NCBI GenBank assembly: GCA_002353815.1
Contig: DEKK01000001.1
Coordinates: forward strand, 1-37,634
Direction: 5' to 3'
Length of the DNA stretch: 37,634 nucleotides
Source: Bifidobacteriaceae bacterium UBA2724
GTDB lineage: Bacteria; Actinomycetota; Actinomycetes; Actinomycetales; Bifidobacteriaceae
Below, in pieces: positions 6,914-15,663 of this stretch. Position 1 is the first letter of the stretch, and the number at the start of each line of letters is the position of its first letter. The notes beneath the pieces are model-generated. The model had not been told where the DNA came from and did no database searches. It saw only the letters and a program-made list of their open reading frames with translations. Both the position numbers and the translations under genes were made by a program.

Positions 6914-8758
6914 ATGAACGCAATGAACGACTCCGGTTTCGCCAGCGGAGAGGGAGAGGGCGGAATGCCGAACGGCGGTCCTTTCATCGACCCCCGGCCG
7001 TCGTCCACGCCGGAGTCCGACACGCCGATGGCCTATGGGTCGAATTTCCACACGCAGTACGGCGACATGGAAGTCCCCGCCGACGCGCCTGACGACTCCG
7101 GCGCCGCTTTCGACGAAGCGCTCAACGCAGATTCGCCCCAGACGCCTAGCAACGCATTCGAATCGGCTCTCAATTCCGACAATTCCAGCAACACCGCGGG
7201 CGGCGCAGGCGCTGCAGGATCCGCGGCGCCGGGCTCGCCAATGGCGACGCCCGGAAACACCGGATTTTCCCACGATTTCTCCACGCGTGCGCCCAATGCC
7301 TTCGCGCAGGGCAATGCTTCCTACGGGTATCCGGACTCCCGCGCCACGCGGCAGCCCGGAGCGCCATCAGCCCCCTCGCCATATGACGGCTATGGAGTGT
7401 ACGGGGCTGGACAGGCGGGATACGGCACGCCCTATGCTGCCAACGCCGGATATTCCAGCGCGCCATCCCCGTCCCCGTATGCGGGCACGCCGTACCCGCA
7501 GTATCCGTATGCCCCCGCGCCCAGTGCAGCCCCGGGGTACGGCGGATACGGCGCGCCAGGGTATTACACCACATACCGCCCTGTTCCCCGACGCAAATCA
7601 CATGCCGGCGTCATCGTCGCCGTCGCCCTAGTCATGATCCTGGTCTTCGTCTGGGCCGGCATCGGCAGCGTCTTGCGCAACGCTTCCCGAAACATAGCCA
7701 CCACGACGGGCTCAGGATACACTCAATCTTTCTCAGGCACCGCCGACGAATCGAAGAAGGTCTATGACGAGGCGAGCACAATCTCGTCGCTCATGGGCGA
7801 CTGGTTGGACAAATGCGGCGACGACACGGCCATCTCGGACGCGAAATCGCAGCTCGACACCGCGATCACGAATTACACGAACGCCGTCGGCGACCCGCAG
7901 TCGCCCAGCGCCTCGTCGTCCACGCTCGCCAGCGCACTGGAAACGCTCGAAGAGAACGCCGTTGACACAGCCAACAGCTTCTTTGAAGAGATGTGGAGCA
8001 TCGAGCTCTCCAAAGAAAACTACTGGGATTACCAACTCGCCGACGACACCGACCTGGAGACGCTGGACGCCACCTTGGGAAACTACTATTACTGGAGCGA
8101 TTCCTCAACGGCCGCCAGCGATCTCAACACCGTGGTGACGCAATACATCGCGGTCATCGACGACATCAACCAGACCATCGACGACCTGCACCAGGACGAA
8201 CAAAAGGTGTATTCCATCAATGCGGCGTCCGAGTCAGAGCAAGACATCCTTGCGGCGGCAGACAAAATCACCAGCACCATGGGCGTGGAGTCGGTCGACT
8301 CATCCGACGGCGGCGCCAGCGAATGCTCCTCCTCGCAGTCCGAGGCGCAGCGGGTCATCGACACCGCGCAGGCGTTCTACTGCGGCGGTCTCTCGCCCTC
8401 GAACGAAGTGAACCGTGACAAACTGTTCATCAACACGAAGGCGCCCAACTACCCCGACGTGCTGTCAAGCTATTACTTCGTCATCTCCGTGAAGCACGAG
8501 CTGGCGCACCGCTCGATTCTCATCACCTGCGGAACCCCGATGCCCGACATCGCCGGGGACCGCTACGAAGCCGTGACGAACGCCTACGCATTCGCCTATC
8601 TGGGAGCGGACGAGAAACTCGACCAGGATCTGACGCAGCAGTGGCTCAACCAGCCGGGGTTGACGCAGGACGAGCGTGACCAATATCAACGCTACCTCGT
8701 CACCGACAGCGACAAGACCATCGCGAATCAGATACACGACGACCGCGTCTGCGAATAG
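6914..8758 (+). CDS. Single-pass membrane protein with an extracellular zincin-like (HExxH) domain
   Basis: 614 residues, no product recognised by name. Residues 1-228 are hydrophilic, rich in Ser/Pro/Ala/Gly and then in Tyr-Gly-Pro, and look disordered. A basic RRKSH stretch precedes one transmembrane helix (about 231-253). The remaining ~360 residues should be outside the cell. They include an acidic, largely helical stretch, then FYCGG, HELAH (528-532) and, 20 residues after the last His, YEAVTNAYA (Glu552). The HExxH plus downstream Glu spacing is that of gluzincin metallopeptidases such as thermolysin. The FYC...HExxH...E order also resembles the neutral zinc metallopeptidase (YpfJ) family. 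I infer a membrane-tethered zinc peptidase or a relative. The start follows GAAAGGA; longer upstream frames look spurious. It is transcribed alone towards a shared terminator. Confidence 0.75.
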   Translation: MNAMNDSGFASGEGEGGMPNGGPFIDPRPSSTPESDTPMAYGSNFHTQYGDMEVPADAPDDSGAAFDEALNADSPQTPSNAFESALNSDNSSNTAGGAGAAGSAAPGSPMATPGNTGFSHDFSTRAPNAFAQGNASYGYPDSRATRQPGAPSAPSPYDGYGVYGAGQAGYGTPYAANAGYSSAPSPSPYAGTPYPQYPYAPAPSAAPGYGGYGAPGYYTTYRPVPRRKSHAGVIVAVALVMILVFVWAGIGSVLRNASRNIATTTGSGYTQSFSGTADESKKVYDEASTISSLMGDWLDKCGDDTAISDAKSQLDTAITNYTNAVGDPQSPSASSSTLASALETLEENAVDTANSFFEEMWSIELSKENYWDYQLADDTDLETLDATLGNYYYWSDSSTAASDLNTVVTQYIAVIDDINQTIDDLHQDEQKVYSINAASESEQDILAAADKITSTMGVESVDSSDGGASECSSSQSEAQRVIDTAQAFYCGGLSPSNEVNRDKLFINTKAPNYPDVLSSYYFVISVKHELAHRSILITCGTPMPDIAGDRYEAVTNAYAFAYLGADEKLDQDLTQQWLNQPGLTQDERDQYQRYLVTDSDKTIANQIHDDRVCE

Positions 8759-8827
8759 GCGAGTGGCCCGAACGCAGGCCCTGCGGGGGTGCGGCGTGGT
8801 GCGCAAGGCACGGCGCGGTGCGCGGGG

Positions 8828-8872
8828 TACGATGCGGGGTGGCGTCGCCGTACCGATGCGGGGTGGCGTCGC
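8828..8872. repeat. Two-copy tandem repeat of 23-24 bp
   Basis: GATGCGGGGTGGCGTCGC, with flanking TAC(C), occurs twice in a row between the convergent genes. It is non-coding. Confidence 0.6.
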
Positions 8873-8888
8873 ATACCGCGCCTCGCTC

Positions 8889-8917
8889 ATCCCGCCATGC
8901 GCAGCGCACGGCGGGAT
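8889..8917. terminator. Bidirectional hairpin between convergent genes
   Basis: Outer 8-bp arms (ATCCCGCC at 8889-8896 and its complement at 8910-8917) and inner 5-bp arms (TGCGC/GCGCA) surround a one-base centre. The element lies between the stops of the rightward zincin-like gene and the leftward propeller gene, so it could end both transcripts. Neither side has a strong T-run. Confidence 0.5.
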
Positions 8918-8935
8918 AACTTCTAGCGCTGATGC

Positions 8936-10687
8936 CTACTCGCTGCGGTCCGTGTCGCTGTGGTCCGCGGCGCTGCGGTCTGTGTCGTTGTGGCGGCGGC
9001 GCACGATCACGACCACCGCAGCGGCCGCGACTGCGGCTACCGCGGCGACGCCCGCGATCGCGGCCACGCGCCAGCCGTCCGCCGCGGCCTGCCCGTCGGC
9101 GGAATCGCCCTGGGCCGAGGCCGCCGATCCGGAAGCCGATGCCGCCGAGGCGGAGGCGTCGCCGGCGTTCTCGCCTGCGTCTGAGGGGATCGAGATCTTT
9201 TTGATGGATGAATCCGCGGAATCGGCGAAATACAGAGCCGTCGCATCATCCGACAGCACCGCGTTATCAAGATCGTCCAGCGCAATCGACGCTACCTGCG
9301 GGGAATCCACGGCGTAGTCGGAATACCCCACGCCGTCCGGCGAATCCTTCCCGCCGAATGACAGGACGCGCAGCATGCCGATCATCCCGGAATTCGAGTT
9401 TTCGTCATCCTGCCGCAGATACGGAATCACGGCTTTGGAGCCGTCGCCCGTCAACCGCACCCCGGTCCTGATGAGCTTCGAGCCGTCCATGTCCACGGTT
9501 GTGGGGACTGACGCAAGCTGGCTTCCGCCCGGCAGCGAGTAGAAGCTCATGGCGCCGTCCGACGTCGCGACCGCGATGGTCCCGTCCGCCGACATTTCCC
9601 TGGACGAGGTGACCCCGCCGTCGACCTGCGACACCTCGCCCGTCGCGAGGTTCACGGACACCATGCCCGTTTCGCCGCCTTCGTCAAGCGTGGCATCCAG
9701 CGCATACAGCGTGTCGAAGGGCACGGGCGTGCCGCTCGCCGCATAGTCGTCAAGCGCCATGCCGTTGGCAACACGAAGTCCGCTGGGAGTGCCTTGCGAC
9801 GATGGATAGCTGACCGGCAGTTCGGTCACGGCGCCCGTCGTGGCATTGACGAGGAGCATGCGGTAGGGCCATTTGTCCGCCTTGGAATCCACCTGTTCGT
9901 ATATGCACCACGTCGCGTGGTCCGACGAGACCCCCACGACGATCGGATTCTGCCTCGCCGTCCAGGGCAGGGTGACGTCCACCGTGCCCAGCTGGGACCC
10001 ATCGGCCGTCGAAAACGTGACGAACCGGCGGGCGGCAGAGGGGTCGGCGCCACCCGTGGTCTTATAGAACGTCACCGAGGAACCGTCAGCGGAGAAATCG
10101 GAATTCATGGCCCCCAGCGGAAGCGAGACGATGCTCATGTCGGCGGTCCGTATGATTGTGAACGCATCCGGCAGTATGAGCATCGATTCATCCGCCGACA
10201 GGCGTGCGGAGCTGGTGTAGAAGACGCGATTCGCGAGGTCTCCGAGATCGACCTTGACCTTGGCTTCGACCGTCATCGACGACGTGTCGATCTTGCACAC
10301 GTATCCGTCCCTCTGCGCTATCGCGTACATGGTGGAGCCGTCGTGCGTCAGCAGGAGCCGCGCGCCTATTTGGTCGGCCGATGTGGGGTTGCAGTCCTCG
10401 TCGTCCAGGACCGTCCCCGTGAGCGCGGGCAGGGATCCGCCGTCGGCGGTCTCCGGGGCGGCGAACGCCGATGACGGTGTCTCGTCGGCGTTCGCGGCGG
10501 GGGCCGGCAGGGCCAGCCCGCCCGCCGCGAGGCACGCCGCGGCCACGAACGCCGCCGCCGCGCGCACCAGGCGCGACACATGGCGACGAGATGCGCCGCG
10601 CGGCACGGCGGCCCCCGGTGCCGCAGCCGATTCCGCCGCCGCGACCACCGCCGATGGAACGTTCACCGAATCACGCATGCCGGACAT
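8936..10687 (-). CDS. Secreted, membrane-anchored beta-propeller-like protein
   Basis: 583 residues, function unknown. A long signal peptide (basic RRHVSRLVR then an Ala/Leu core ending in PAANA-DE near residue 70) directs export. The mature part consists of repeated ~45-residue segments of the type SADESMLILPDAFTIIRTADM, where a short motif around SADG/SSD precedes strands and a statement of value change. This is the pattern of WD40/YVTN-type propeller blades. Ala/Ser-rich spacing then leads to one C-terminal transmembrane helix (about 545-567), an RRR stop-transfer signal and a short DTDRSAADHSDTDRSE tail. I therefore place the propeller outside the cell, anchored at its C-terminus. The start chosen has AGAGGGG five to six bases upstream; an ATG nine bases further in is also possible. 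A solute- or partner-binding role is likely, but no catalytic residues are recognisable. Confidence 0.7.
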   Translation of the reverse strand: MSGMRDSVNVPSAVVAAAESAAAPGAAVPRGASRRHVSRLVRAAAAFVAAACLAAGGLALPAPAANADETPSSAFAAPETADGGSLPALTGTVLDDEDCNPTSADQIGARLLLTHDGSTMYAIAQRDGYVCKIDTSSMTVEAKVKVDLGDLANRVFYTSSARLSADESMLILPDAFTIIRTADMSIVSLPLGAMNSDFSADGSSVTFYKTTGGADPSAARRFVTFSTADGSQLGTVDVTLPWTARQNPIVVGVSSDHATWCIYEQVDSKADKWPYRMLLVNATTGAVTELPVSYPSSQGTPSGLRVANGMALDDYAASGTPVPFDTLYALDATLDEGGETGMVSVNLATGEVSQVDGGVTSSREMSADGTIAVATSDGAMSFYSLPGGSQLASVPTTVDMDGSKLIRTGVRLTGDGSKAVIPYLRQDDENSNSGMIGMLRVLSFGGKDSPDGVGYSDYAVDSPQVASIALDDLDNAVLSDDATALYFADSADSSIKKISIPSDAGENAGDASASAASASGSAASAQGDSADGQAAADGWRVAAIAGVAAVAAVAAAAVVVIVRRRHNDTDRSAADHSDTDRSE

Positions 10688-11126
10688 GAAGACCCCTCTT
10701 CTCTCCCCACACGCCCGGCGCCGCGGCACGCGCCGCGCCCGGGCATCTCCTTGGACGCCCCCATGCTACATCGGCGGCACGCCGGAGCCAAGCCTTCCCT
10801 CGGCAAGCCTCCCGTCTCACGCCCAGGCCACCACGCGCCCCGGCCCCTCCCCGCCACGGTGCATCAGGTTACGGACAGAATCCACGTTTTCCCGGCGATT
10901 CCGCGCCCGTTTTTGTCCGCAACCTGATGCAGGGTTCCAGTCAAGGGTCCGGCGCGGGTTCGGTCGGGGCGGGTCTGGTGCGGGGCCGGCGCAAGGCTCC
11001 GGCCAAGGGGCTGGGCTCAGATCAAGGGGCGGGGTTGCCGTTGGTGCGATCGGAAATCCTGATGAGAATCCTGACGGGAATGGCGAAACGCCAACGAAAA
11101 CAAGAAATTCACAAGGGAAACAAAAG
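10688..11126. other. Intergenic region with a long inverted repeat, no gene
   Basis: The region should hold the promoter of the leftward propeller gene, but I cannot identify it. It contains the inverted repeat listed separately at 10860-10931. Next to it (10940-11040) is a G-rich stretch with loosely repeated AAGG(G/C)TCCGGC-like words. No coding potential is supported. Confidence 0.45.
10860..10931. repeat. 18-bp inverted repeat with 36-base centre
   Basis: TGCATCAGGTTACGGACA (10860-10877) is matched by its complement at 10914-10931 with one mismatch. The 36 bases between are unrelated. The element could form a strong hairpin or serve as a pair of spaced protein-binding half-sites. It lies about 170 bases upstream of the leftward propeller gene and is too far from any gene end to be an obvious terminator. 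Confidence 0.75.
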
Positions 11127-11197
11127 AGCGGGCGACGGGAATCGAACCCGCCTCTGAAGCTTGGGAAGCTTCCATTCTACCGATGAACTACGCCCGC
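11127..11197 (-). tRNA. tRNA-Gly (anticodon CCC)
   Basis: A 71-base cloverleaf on the minus strand. The acceptor GCGGGCG pairs with CGCCCGC and the discriminator base is U. The anticodon stem GAAGC/GCTTC carries loop TTCCCAA, giving anticodon CCC (codon GGG). The T-arm contains GGGTTCGAATCCC. CCA is not encoded, and a CTTTTG tail follows. Confidence 0.95.
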
Positions 11198-11337
11198 GAG
11201 CGCAATCACGCAAGACATGAGTGTATCACGTAGCGGGGCTGTCGGCATTGCGGAATCTCACAAGATGTTTCGCAGGCAGCGTGGCCGCCCCGCTGCGCCC
11301 CCCCTCCTGCCCGCACCGTCCGCGGACGCCTGCAGCG

Positions 11338-12306
11338 CTAGCGCACAGACGAATCCGGATACTGCGAATACTGCGGAATCCCCTCGCCCTGTGAGGACTG
11401 GCCCATCTCAGAAACGCCATGCATCTCGCGGTCCATCTGCATCAGGCGCTCGATGCGGTCGGAAGTCGGCGGATGCGTGGAAAACAGGCGTTCCAACCCT
11501 TCTTCGCGGAACGGCGCCGCAATCATCACGGCCGCCGTGCTCTGCGTGCCGGATGTGACAGGCATGGCGTTACCCGACGCCACCGAGCTTTCGATGCGTT
11601 CCAGCGCAGAAGCGAGTGCCGCGGGATCGCCCGTGAGACGGGATCCGTCCTCGTCTGCGTCGTACTCGCGGGTGCGTGAAATGGCCATCTGTATCAGGGC
11701 GGCGCCGATCGGGGCAAGTATGTAAGCAAGCAATGCGCCCAACGGATTGACCTCGCGATCGTCGTCATCGCGCCGGCCGCCGAAATACATGAGCGCATAT
11801 CCAAGATAGGTGATGACCGAAGCCATGGACGACGCTATGGCACCGGTGAGGATGTCATGGTTGTAGACATGCATGAGCTCATGCCCCAGCACGCCGCGGA
11901 TCTCACGCCACGAGCATATTTGCAGAATTCCTTGCGTGCAGCACACGGCAGCATGGCGCTCGTTGCGTCCCGTGGCGAAGGCGTTGGGGCTCATGGTCGG
12001 CGCAACATAGATGCGCGGCATGGGTTTCCCGGCCTTCTGCGCCAGTTCGCGCACGATGCTGTAAAGCGCCGGCGCTTCCCGTTCACTGACTTCGCGAGCA
12101 TGCATCGAGGCTATGGCGAGTCGGTCAGAGAAGAAATAGCTGAAGAAATTCGACGCCAGACCTATGACGATGTACAGGGCGAGCGTGTCTTGCGAGGCAC
12201 CAGTGAGCCACCAAATAAGCATGATGACGGCCCACATCAGAGCGAAAAGCATCGTGGTTTTCAGACCATTGAAATGACCATGCACGCGTATCTTGTCGTT
12301 TCCCAT
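11338..12306 (-). CDS. htpX: Membrane zinc metalloprotease HtpX
   Basis: A 322-residue M48-family protease acting at the cytoplasmic face of the membrane on misfolded membrane proteins. Two N-terminal helices (about 15-35 and 40-57) are followed by PRIYVAPTMSPNAFATGR. Next come the zinc motif HELMH (about 142-146) with VYNHD, and a second pair of hydrophobic segments (IASSMASVITYLGYALMYFGG and LGALLAYILAPIGAALIQMA). The third ligand lies in the following SRTREYDADE. The C-terminal STHPPTSDRIERLMQ is a family hallmark. The start is set at MGNDKIRVHGHFNGLKTTML, matching the family N-terminus; its upstream TTGGGG is unusually close to the ATG. The gene is followed by no clear terminator. Confidence 0.95.
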   Translation of the reverse strand: MGNDKIRVHGHFNGLKTTMLFALMWAVIMLIWWLTGASQDTLALYIVIGLASNFFSYFFSDRLAIASMHAREVSEREAPALYSIVRELAQKAGKPMPRIYVAPTMSPNAFATGRNERHAAVCCTQGILQICSWREIRGVLGHELMHVYNHDILTGAIASSMASVITYLGYALMYFGGRRDDDDREVNPLGALLAYILAPIGAALIQMAISRTREYDADEDGSRLTGDPAALASALERIESSVASGNAMPVTSGTQSTAAVMIAAPFREEGLERLFSTHPPTSDRIERLMQMDREMHGVSEMGQSSQGEGIPQYSQYPDSSVR

Positions 12307-12489
12307 ACCCCAAGGATACAGAAACGGAGCATGGAGGCAGAGGGTTTTCACTGTGGGAGATATCAATCCACAGACGCGCCGACCACCGTCGCCGACAGGG
12401 CGACGGCCTTGGCTTCACGGCGTACCGCCGTAGACCGGGCGCCGCGAAAACGCGGTCACCTCACCCGAACTCCGGCGCCCCGCCATTCC

Positions 12490-13737
12490 CTACCACCATC
12501 CGATCTTCCGCCGCGACTGCCGTCGTTCGATATTCCACCGTCGCTGCCGCCACTCCGTGGGCCGGATCGGTGCCGGATAATATTCAATCGTGGGGGACAG
12601 GAACCGGAAGCATGCCGACAACACCACCACAAGCACCGCGCCGCACACGCCAAGCACTGCCAGGCAACTTAGCATGGTGACAAGCCGCGCATATTCGGCA
12701 GCACGGTCAGTTGCCTCCGGGTTCATATACAGATCCGGATTGTTGGCAAGCATGACGAGCCCGACCAGATACTCGACCGCCACGAACGAAACGACGATCC
12801 CCAGCCATGACAGCGACGCTTTCAGCTCCTTGTCGCGGCTGTAATGCCCTTGGCGAAACTTCGGGCGGTGCTTGCGGGCGGGGCGCACATTAGTACGGCT
12901 TACATACGTTCCTGTGGTGTCATACAACGCCTCACCGCACAGCACCAGATAGAGGACGAGCGACAACGTGCCGAAAAGCAGACCAGTATACAAATAAACG
13001 CTATACGCCTGACTATGAATCCCTCCTCCATAAATAGGTCGGGCGAAAACAGGCCGATACACTCGATACATGGAGTACGGCAACAGATACACATTCAACG
13101 TTGCGTCCTCCACGATAAGCACGAACATATGGAAAATCTCTTGCAGCCGTTTGCAACGCTTGCTCCGTCGCTTCAGTTTGTTAATCTGCCTGATCCCCTC
13201 CAGTCCTGGTTCCGTTGCAATCCACCGAGCGTCATGCGCCATGTCCGGAGGGGCATGGGGATCGAGCGGTCCGCCCGGGGTCGGCGCAAGACACATCGGG
13301 CATCTCGCCACCCATGGGGAGTATGTGCCATGGCATTGGGGGCACATCTGCGTGGCGCGTTCCGAGTCCTCGCCATAGATATCAGCCTCCTCGCCATAGA
13401 TATCAGCCACAATGTCACCGCCGACGGTCGGATTGATATCAAAATTGCGGAACCGATCCCACCTGTTGCGATAGGGCTTCGCCGTGCCATTCGCATATTC
13501 TTCGGCGGTCGGTCCGTACTCTTCGCTCTCCCCAGCGGCATGCATGATGTCATACAACGTCTTCAGTTCCGAACCAGCATGCGTGGCGTCGCTCTGAGAA
13601 TCGCGCTGACGCGATTGAGAGAAATCCGGCTCAGAATGTGAACCAGCGGGAGCGACAGCATTGGCGGAATCGACGGGATTGGCGGCATCTGGCTGAGACG
13701 GGAAACCACCTTGTTGATCTCCCCACCAATCATCCAT
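12490..13737 (-). CDS. Hypothetical membrane protein with a cytoplasmic zinc ribbon
   Basis: 415 residues, family not recognised. The first ~130 residues are polar and probably disordered, and include a small internal duplication of ADIYGE(E/D). A zinc ribbon follows (CPQC, then CPMC 15 residues later, about 135-155). A basic patch (KLKRRSKRCKRLQE) precedes about four transmembrane segments: around FHMFVLIVEDATLNVYLLPY, VYLYTGLLFGTLSLVLYLVLC, LGIVVSFVAVEYLVGLVML, and LVTMLSCLAVLGVCGAVLVVVLSACF. The C-terminus is again basic and Trp-rich. AGGTGAG five bases before the ATG supports the start. It lies upstream of htpX in the same direction but 180 bases away, so co-transcription is uncertain. 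An 8-bp hairpin (CCGTCGCC/GGCGACGG, 12386-12406) may end it. Confidence 0.7.
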   Translation of the reverse strand: MDDWWGDQQGGFPSQPDAANPVDSANAVAPAGSHSEPDFSQSRQRDSQSDATHAGSELKTLYDIMHAAGESEEYGPTAEEYANGTAKPYRNRWDRFRNFDINPTVGGDIVADIYGEEADIYGEDSERATQMCPQCHGTYSPWVARCPMCLAPTPGGPLDPHAPPDMAHDARWIATEPGLEGIRQINKLKRRSKRCKRLQEIFHMFVLIVEDATLNVYLLPYSMYRVYRPVFARPIYGGGIHSQAYSVYLYTGLLFGTLSLVLYLVLCGEALYDTTGTYVSRTNVRPARKHRPKFRQGHYSRDKELKASLSWLGIVVSFVAVEYLVGLVMLANNPDLYMNPEATDRAAEYARLVTMLSCLAVLGVCGAVLVVVLSACFRFLSPTIEYYPAPIRPTEWRQRRWNIERRQSRRKIGWW

Positions 13738-13876
13738 TCAATCTCACCTGCCTGTCTTTTCTCAGTGCGCAGAGCAACGGCTCACATGTCGCTCGCATTC
13801 ATCGCACGCATGCCAAGGACTATCCCTCTTGTTGCTCTCCAACAACATTCCTTGGATACATACCCGATAATAGCAT

Positions 13877-13940
13877 TCTGGCCCTGGGCTTCTCAAAGGT
13901 ATCCCCGAAAGGACGGTCCTTCAAGAAGCCCAAGGCCAGA
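13877..13940. terminator. Long hairpin between fprA and the zinc-ribbon gene
   Basis: The arms TCTGGCC-C-TGGGCTTCT (13877-13893) and AGAAGCCCA-A-GGCCAGA (13924-13940) pair over 16 bp with one mismatch. The loop holds a smaller AAGGAC/GTCCTT hairpin. It lies just past the fprA stop in the leftward direction and upstream of the next leftward gene. It has no clear T-run, so it may be a terminator or another inverted-repeat element. Confidence 0.5.
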
Positions 13941-13997
13941 AACCGGATGCGTTAACGGTGCGCGTGCCTGCACCCGCGCCGAGAGCGGAAAGCCCCG

Positions 13998-15476
13998 CTA
14001 CGCGACCTCTTCGCCGCGGGCGACGCGTCGAATCTGGTCGGGCTCCACGAGCTTGATGTGCTCGCGACCGACCTTTTCGCCTTGTGCATGCTCGTATGCC
14101 ACGACGCGGTCCCAGCCTTCGCGGCCGATGGGCTGCAGCCCTTTGGACCTGAGGAACGCGATGACCTCGGCTTCGTCGCCGGCCTTGGGCGCCACCCGGC
14201 CGTTTTCACCGCTCGCAGCCCAGTCATCCAGAATGTTGTTGACCGTTTCGAGCGCGTCGGACTTGGTGGAGCCGATGAGCCCCACGGGACCGCGCTTGGC
14301 CCATCCTGTCGCATAGACGAAGGGCACGGTTTCGCTCGCATCCGCGCCCGGCTCGGCCTGGATGCGTCCGGAATCATTGAGCAGGCGATACCCCTTCTCG
14401 TCATAGGCCACGCCGTTCACCGCAGCCGGCTTGTAGCCGATCGCATGATAGACGGCTTCGACCGGCACGTCGTACGTCTCGCCGGTGCCGGTCATCGCGC
14501 CATCGGGAGCGGTGACCGTGCGCTCCACGCGGATGCCGTTCACCGCGCCGTCAGCGCCGCCGAGCACCTCGACGGGGTTGGAATTGAAATGCAGATAGTA
14601 CTTCTTGTTGGCGGGCTGGCCGTTGAAATCGGTGCCGCCTTCGTCTTCCATGTCTTCGGCCATGTCGCGGATGACGAACAGCTCTTCGACCATCTGACGG
14701 GTGAGCTTATCGTCGGCGGCGACCTCAAGCGTCTCATCGGACAGATCGAAGTCGTCTTCGTTGATCATCAGCTGCACTCCCGGCAGCTTCTCAAGCTCGC
14801 GCAGCTCCTGCACGGAGAACTTGGCATGGGCAACGTCACGGCGCACGAACAGATGGAGCTCGGTGCACTTGTTGGATTTGATGCCGTCGTACACGTTCTG
14901 CGGGATGTCCGTGCCGAGCAGGTCGTCGGCGTTGCGCACCAGTTCGCGCGCCACGTCCATCGCCACGTTGCCGCCGCCGATGACCGCGACGGTGCCATCG
15001 GTAAGCGGCCAGGTGCGCGGACCTGTGGGATATCCGTCGTACCATTCGACGAAATGCGCGGCGCCATACACGCGCTTGAGATCGTGCCCGGGGATGCGCA
15101 GGGGCTTGTCGTCCACGGCGCCGGTGGCGAACACGATGGCGTCGTACCGTTCGCGCAGGTCGTCAAGGGACACGTCCTCGCCCACCTCGATGTCGCAGAA
15201 CAGGCGGATTTTTGGATTGTCGAAAGTCTTGGCGAGAGCGCCCTGGATGAACTTGATGGACGGATGGTCGGGCGCCACGCCATAGCGCACAAGGCCGAAC
15301 GGCACGGGCAGCTTCTCATACAGATCGATGGTGGCGTCGGTCCCCAGGCCGAGCTCTTCGCCACGCTGACTCAGCTGACGCAGCAGGATGTCAGAGGTAT
15401 ACACGCCCGCGGGGCCTGCGCCCACCACGGCGACGCGAAGGGGGCGGTTTGCAGAGGTCTCAGTGTTTTCAGTCAT
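13998..15476 (-). CDS. fprA: FprA-type ferredoxin/adrenodoxin NADP+ reductase
   Basis: A 492-residue flavoprotein that transfers electrons between NADPH and a ferredoxin-like partner. VAVVGAGPAGVYTSD (15-29) is the FAD-binding Rossmann motif. GVAPDHPSIKFIQ and FATGAVDDKPLRIPG are typical of the adrenodoxin reductase/glutamate synthase beta-subunit group. GGGNVAMDVAREL (about 168) is the NADP-binding site. FVYATGWAKRGPVGLIGSTKSDA near the C-terminus is the second FAD contact block of adrenodoxin-type reductases. The ATG at 15474-15476 is chosen because it starts MTENTETSANRPLRVAVVG; longer upstream codons are low in quality. No partner ferredoxin gene is nearby. Confidence 0.9.
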   Translation of the reverse strand: MTENTETSANRPLRVAVVGAGPAGVYTSDILLRQLSQRGEELGLGTDATIDLYEKLPVPFGLVRYGVAPDHPSIKFIQGALAKTFDNPKIRLFCDIEVGEDVSLDDLRERYDAIVFATGAVDDKPLRIPGHDLKRVYGAAHFVEWYDGYPTGPRTWPLTDGTVAVIGGGNVAMDVARELVRNADDLLGTDIPQNVYDGIKSNKCTELHLFVRRDVAHAKFSVQELRELEKLPGVQLMINEDDFDLSDETLEVAADDKLTRQMVEELFVIRDMAEDMEDEGGTDFNGQPANKKYYLHFNSNPVEVLGGADGAVNGIRVERTVTAPDGAMTGTGETYDVPVEAVYHAIGYKPAAVNGVAYDEKGYRLLNDSGRIQAEPGADASETVPFVYATGWAKRGPVGLIGSTKSDALETVNNILDDWAASGENGRVAPKAGDEAEVIAFLRSKGLQPIGREGWDRVVAYEHAQGEKVGREHIKLVEPDQIRRVARGEEVA

Positions 15477-15492
15477 AGGCTCGATATTAATA

Positions 15493-15523
15493 GCAGGCGG
15501 GGCCGTATGAAAGCCCCGCCTGC
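15493..15523 (-). terminator. Terminator downstream of the metal ATPase
   Basis: A perfect 11-bp stem (GCAGGCGGGGC at 15493-15503 and complement at 15513-15523) with a 9-base loop. Read leftward it is followed by TATTAATATCG. It lies 140 bases past the ATPase stop and only about 17 bases before the fprA start. Confidence 0.65.
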
Positions 15524-15663
15524 GGAATCTTGCGCCGCCGGTTCGGCATGGCACCCATGGCACCGCGCCGATTCACCAGCGGTCTGCGGGCCGGCATCAG
15601 CGCATCAGCGCGACGGCGCGCACGCCATGCAGCGGCGCACCGCACGGCAGATATGCGCCTGCG

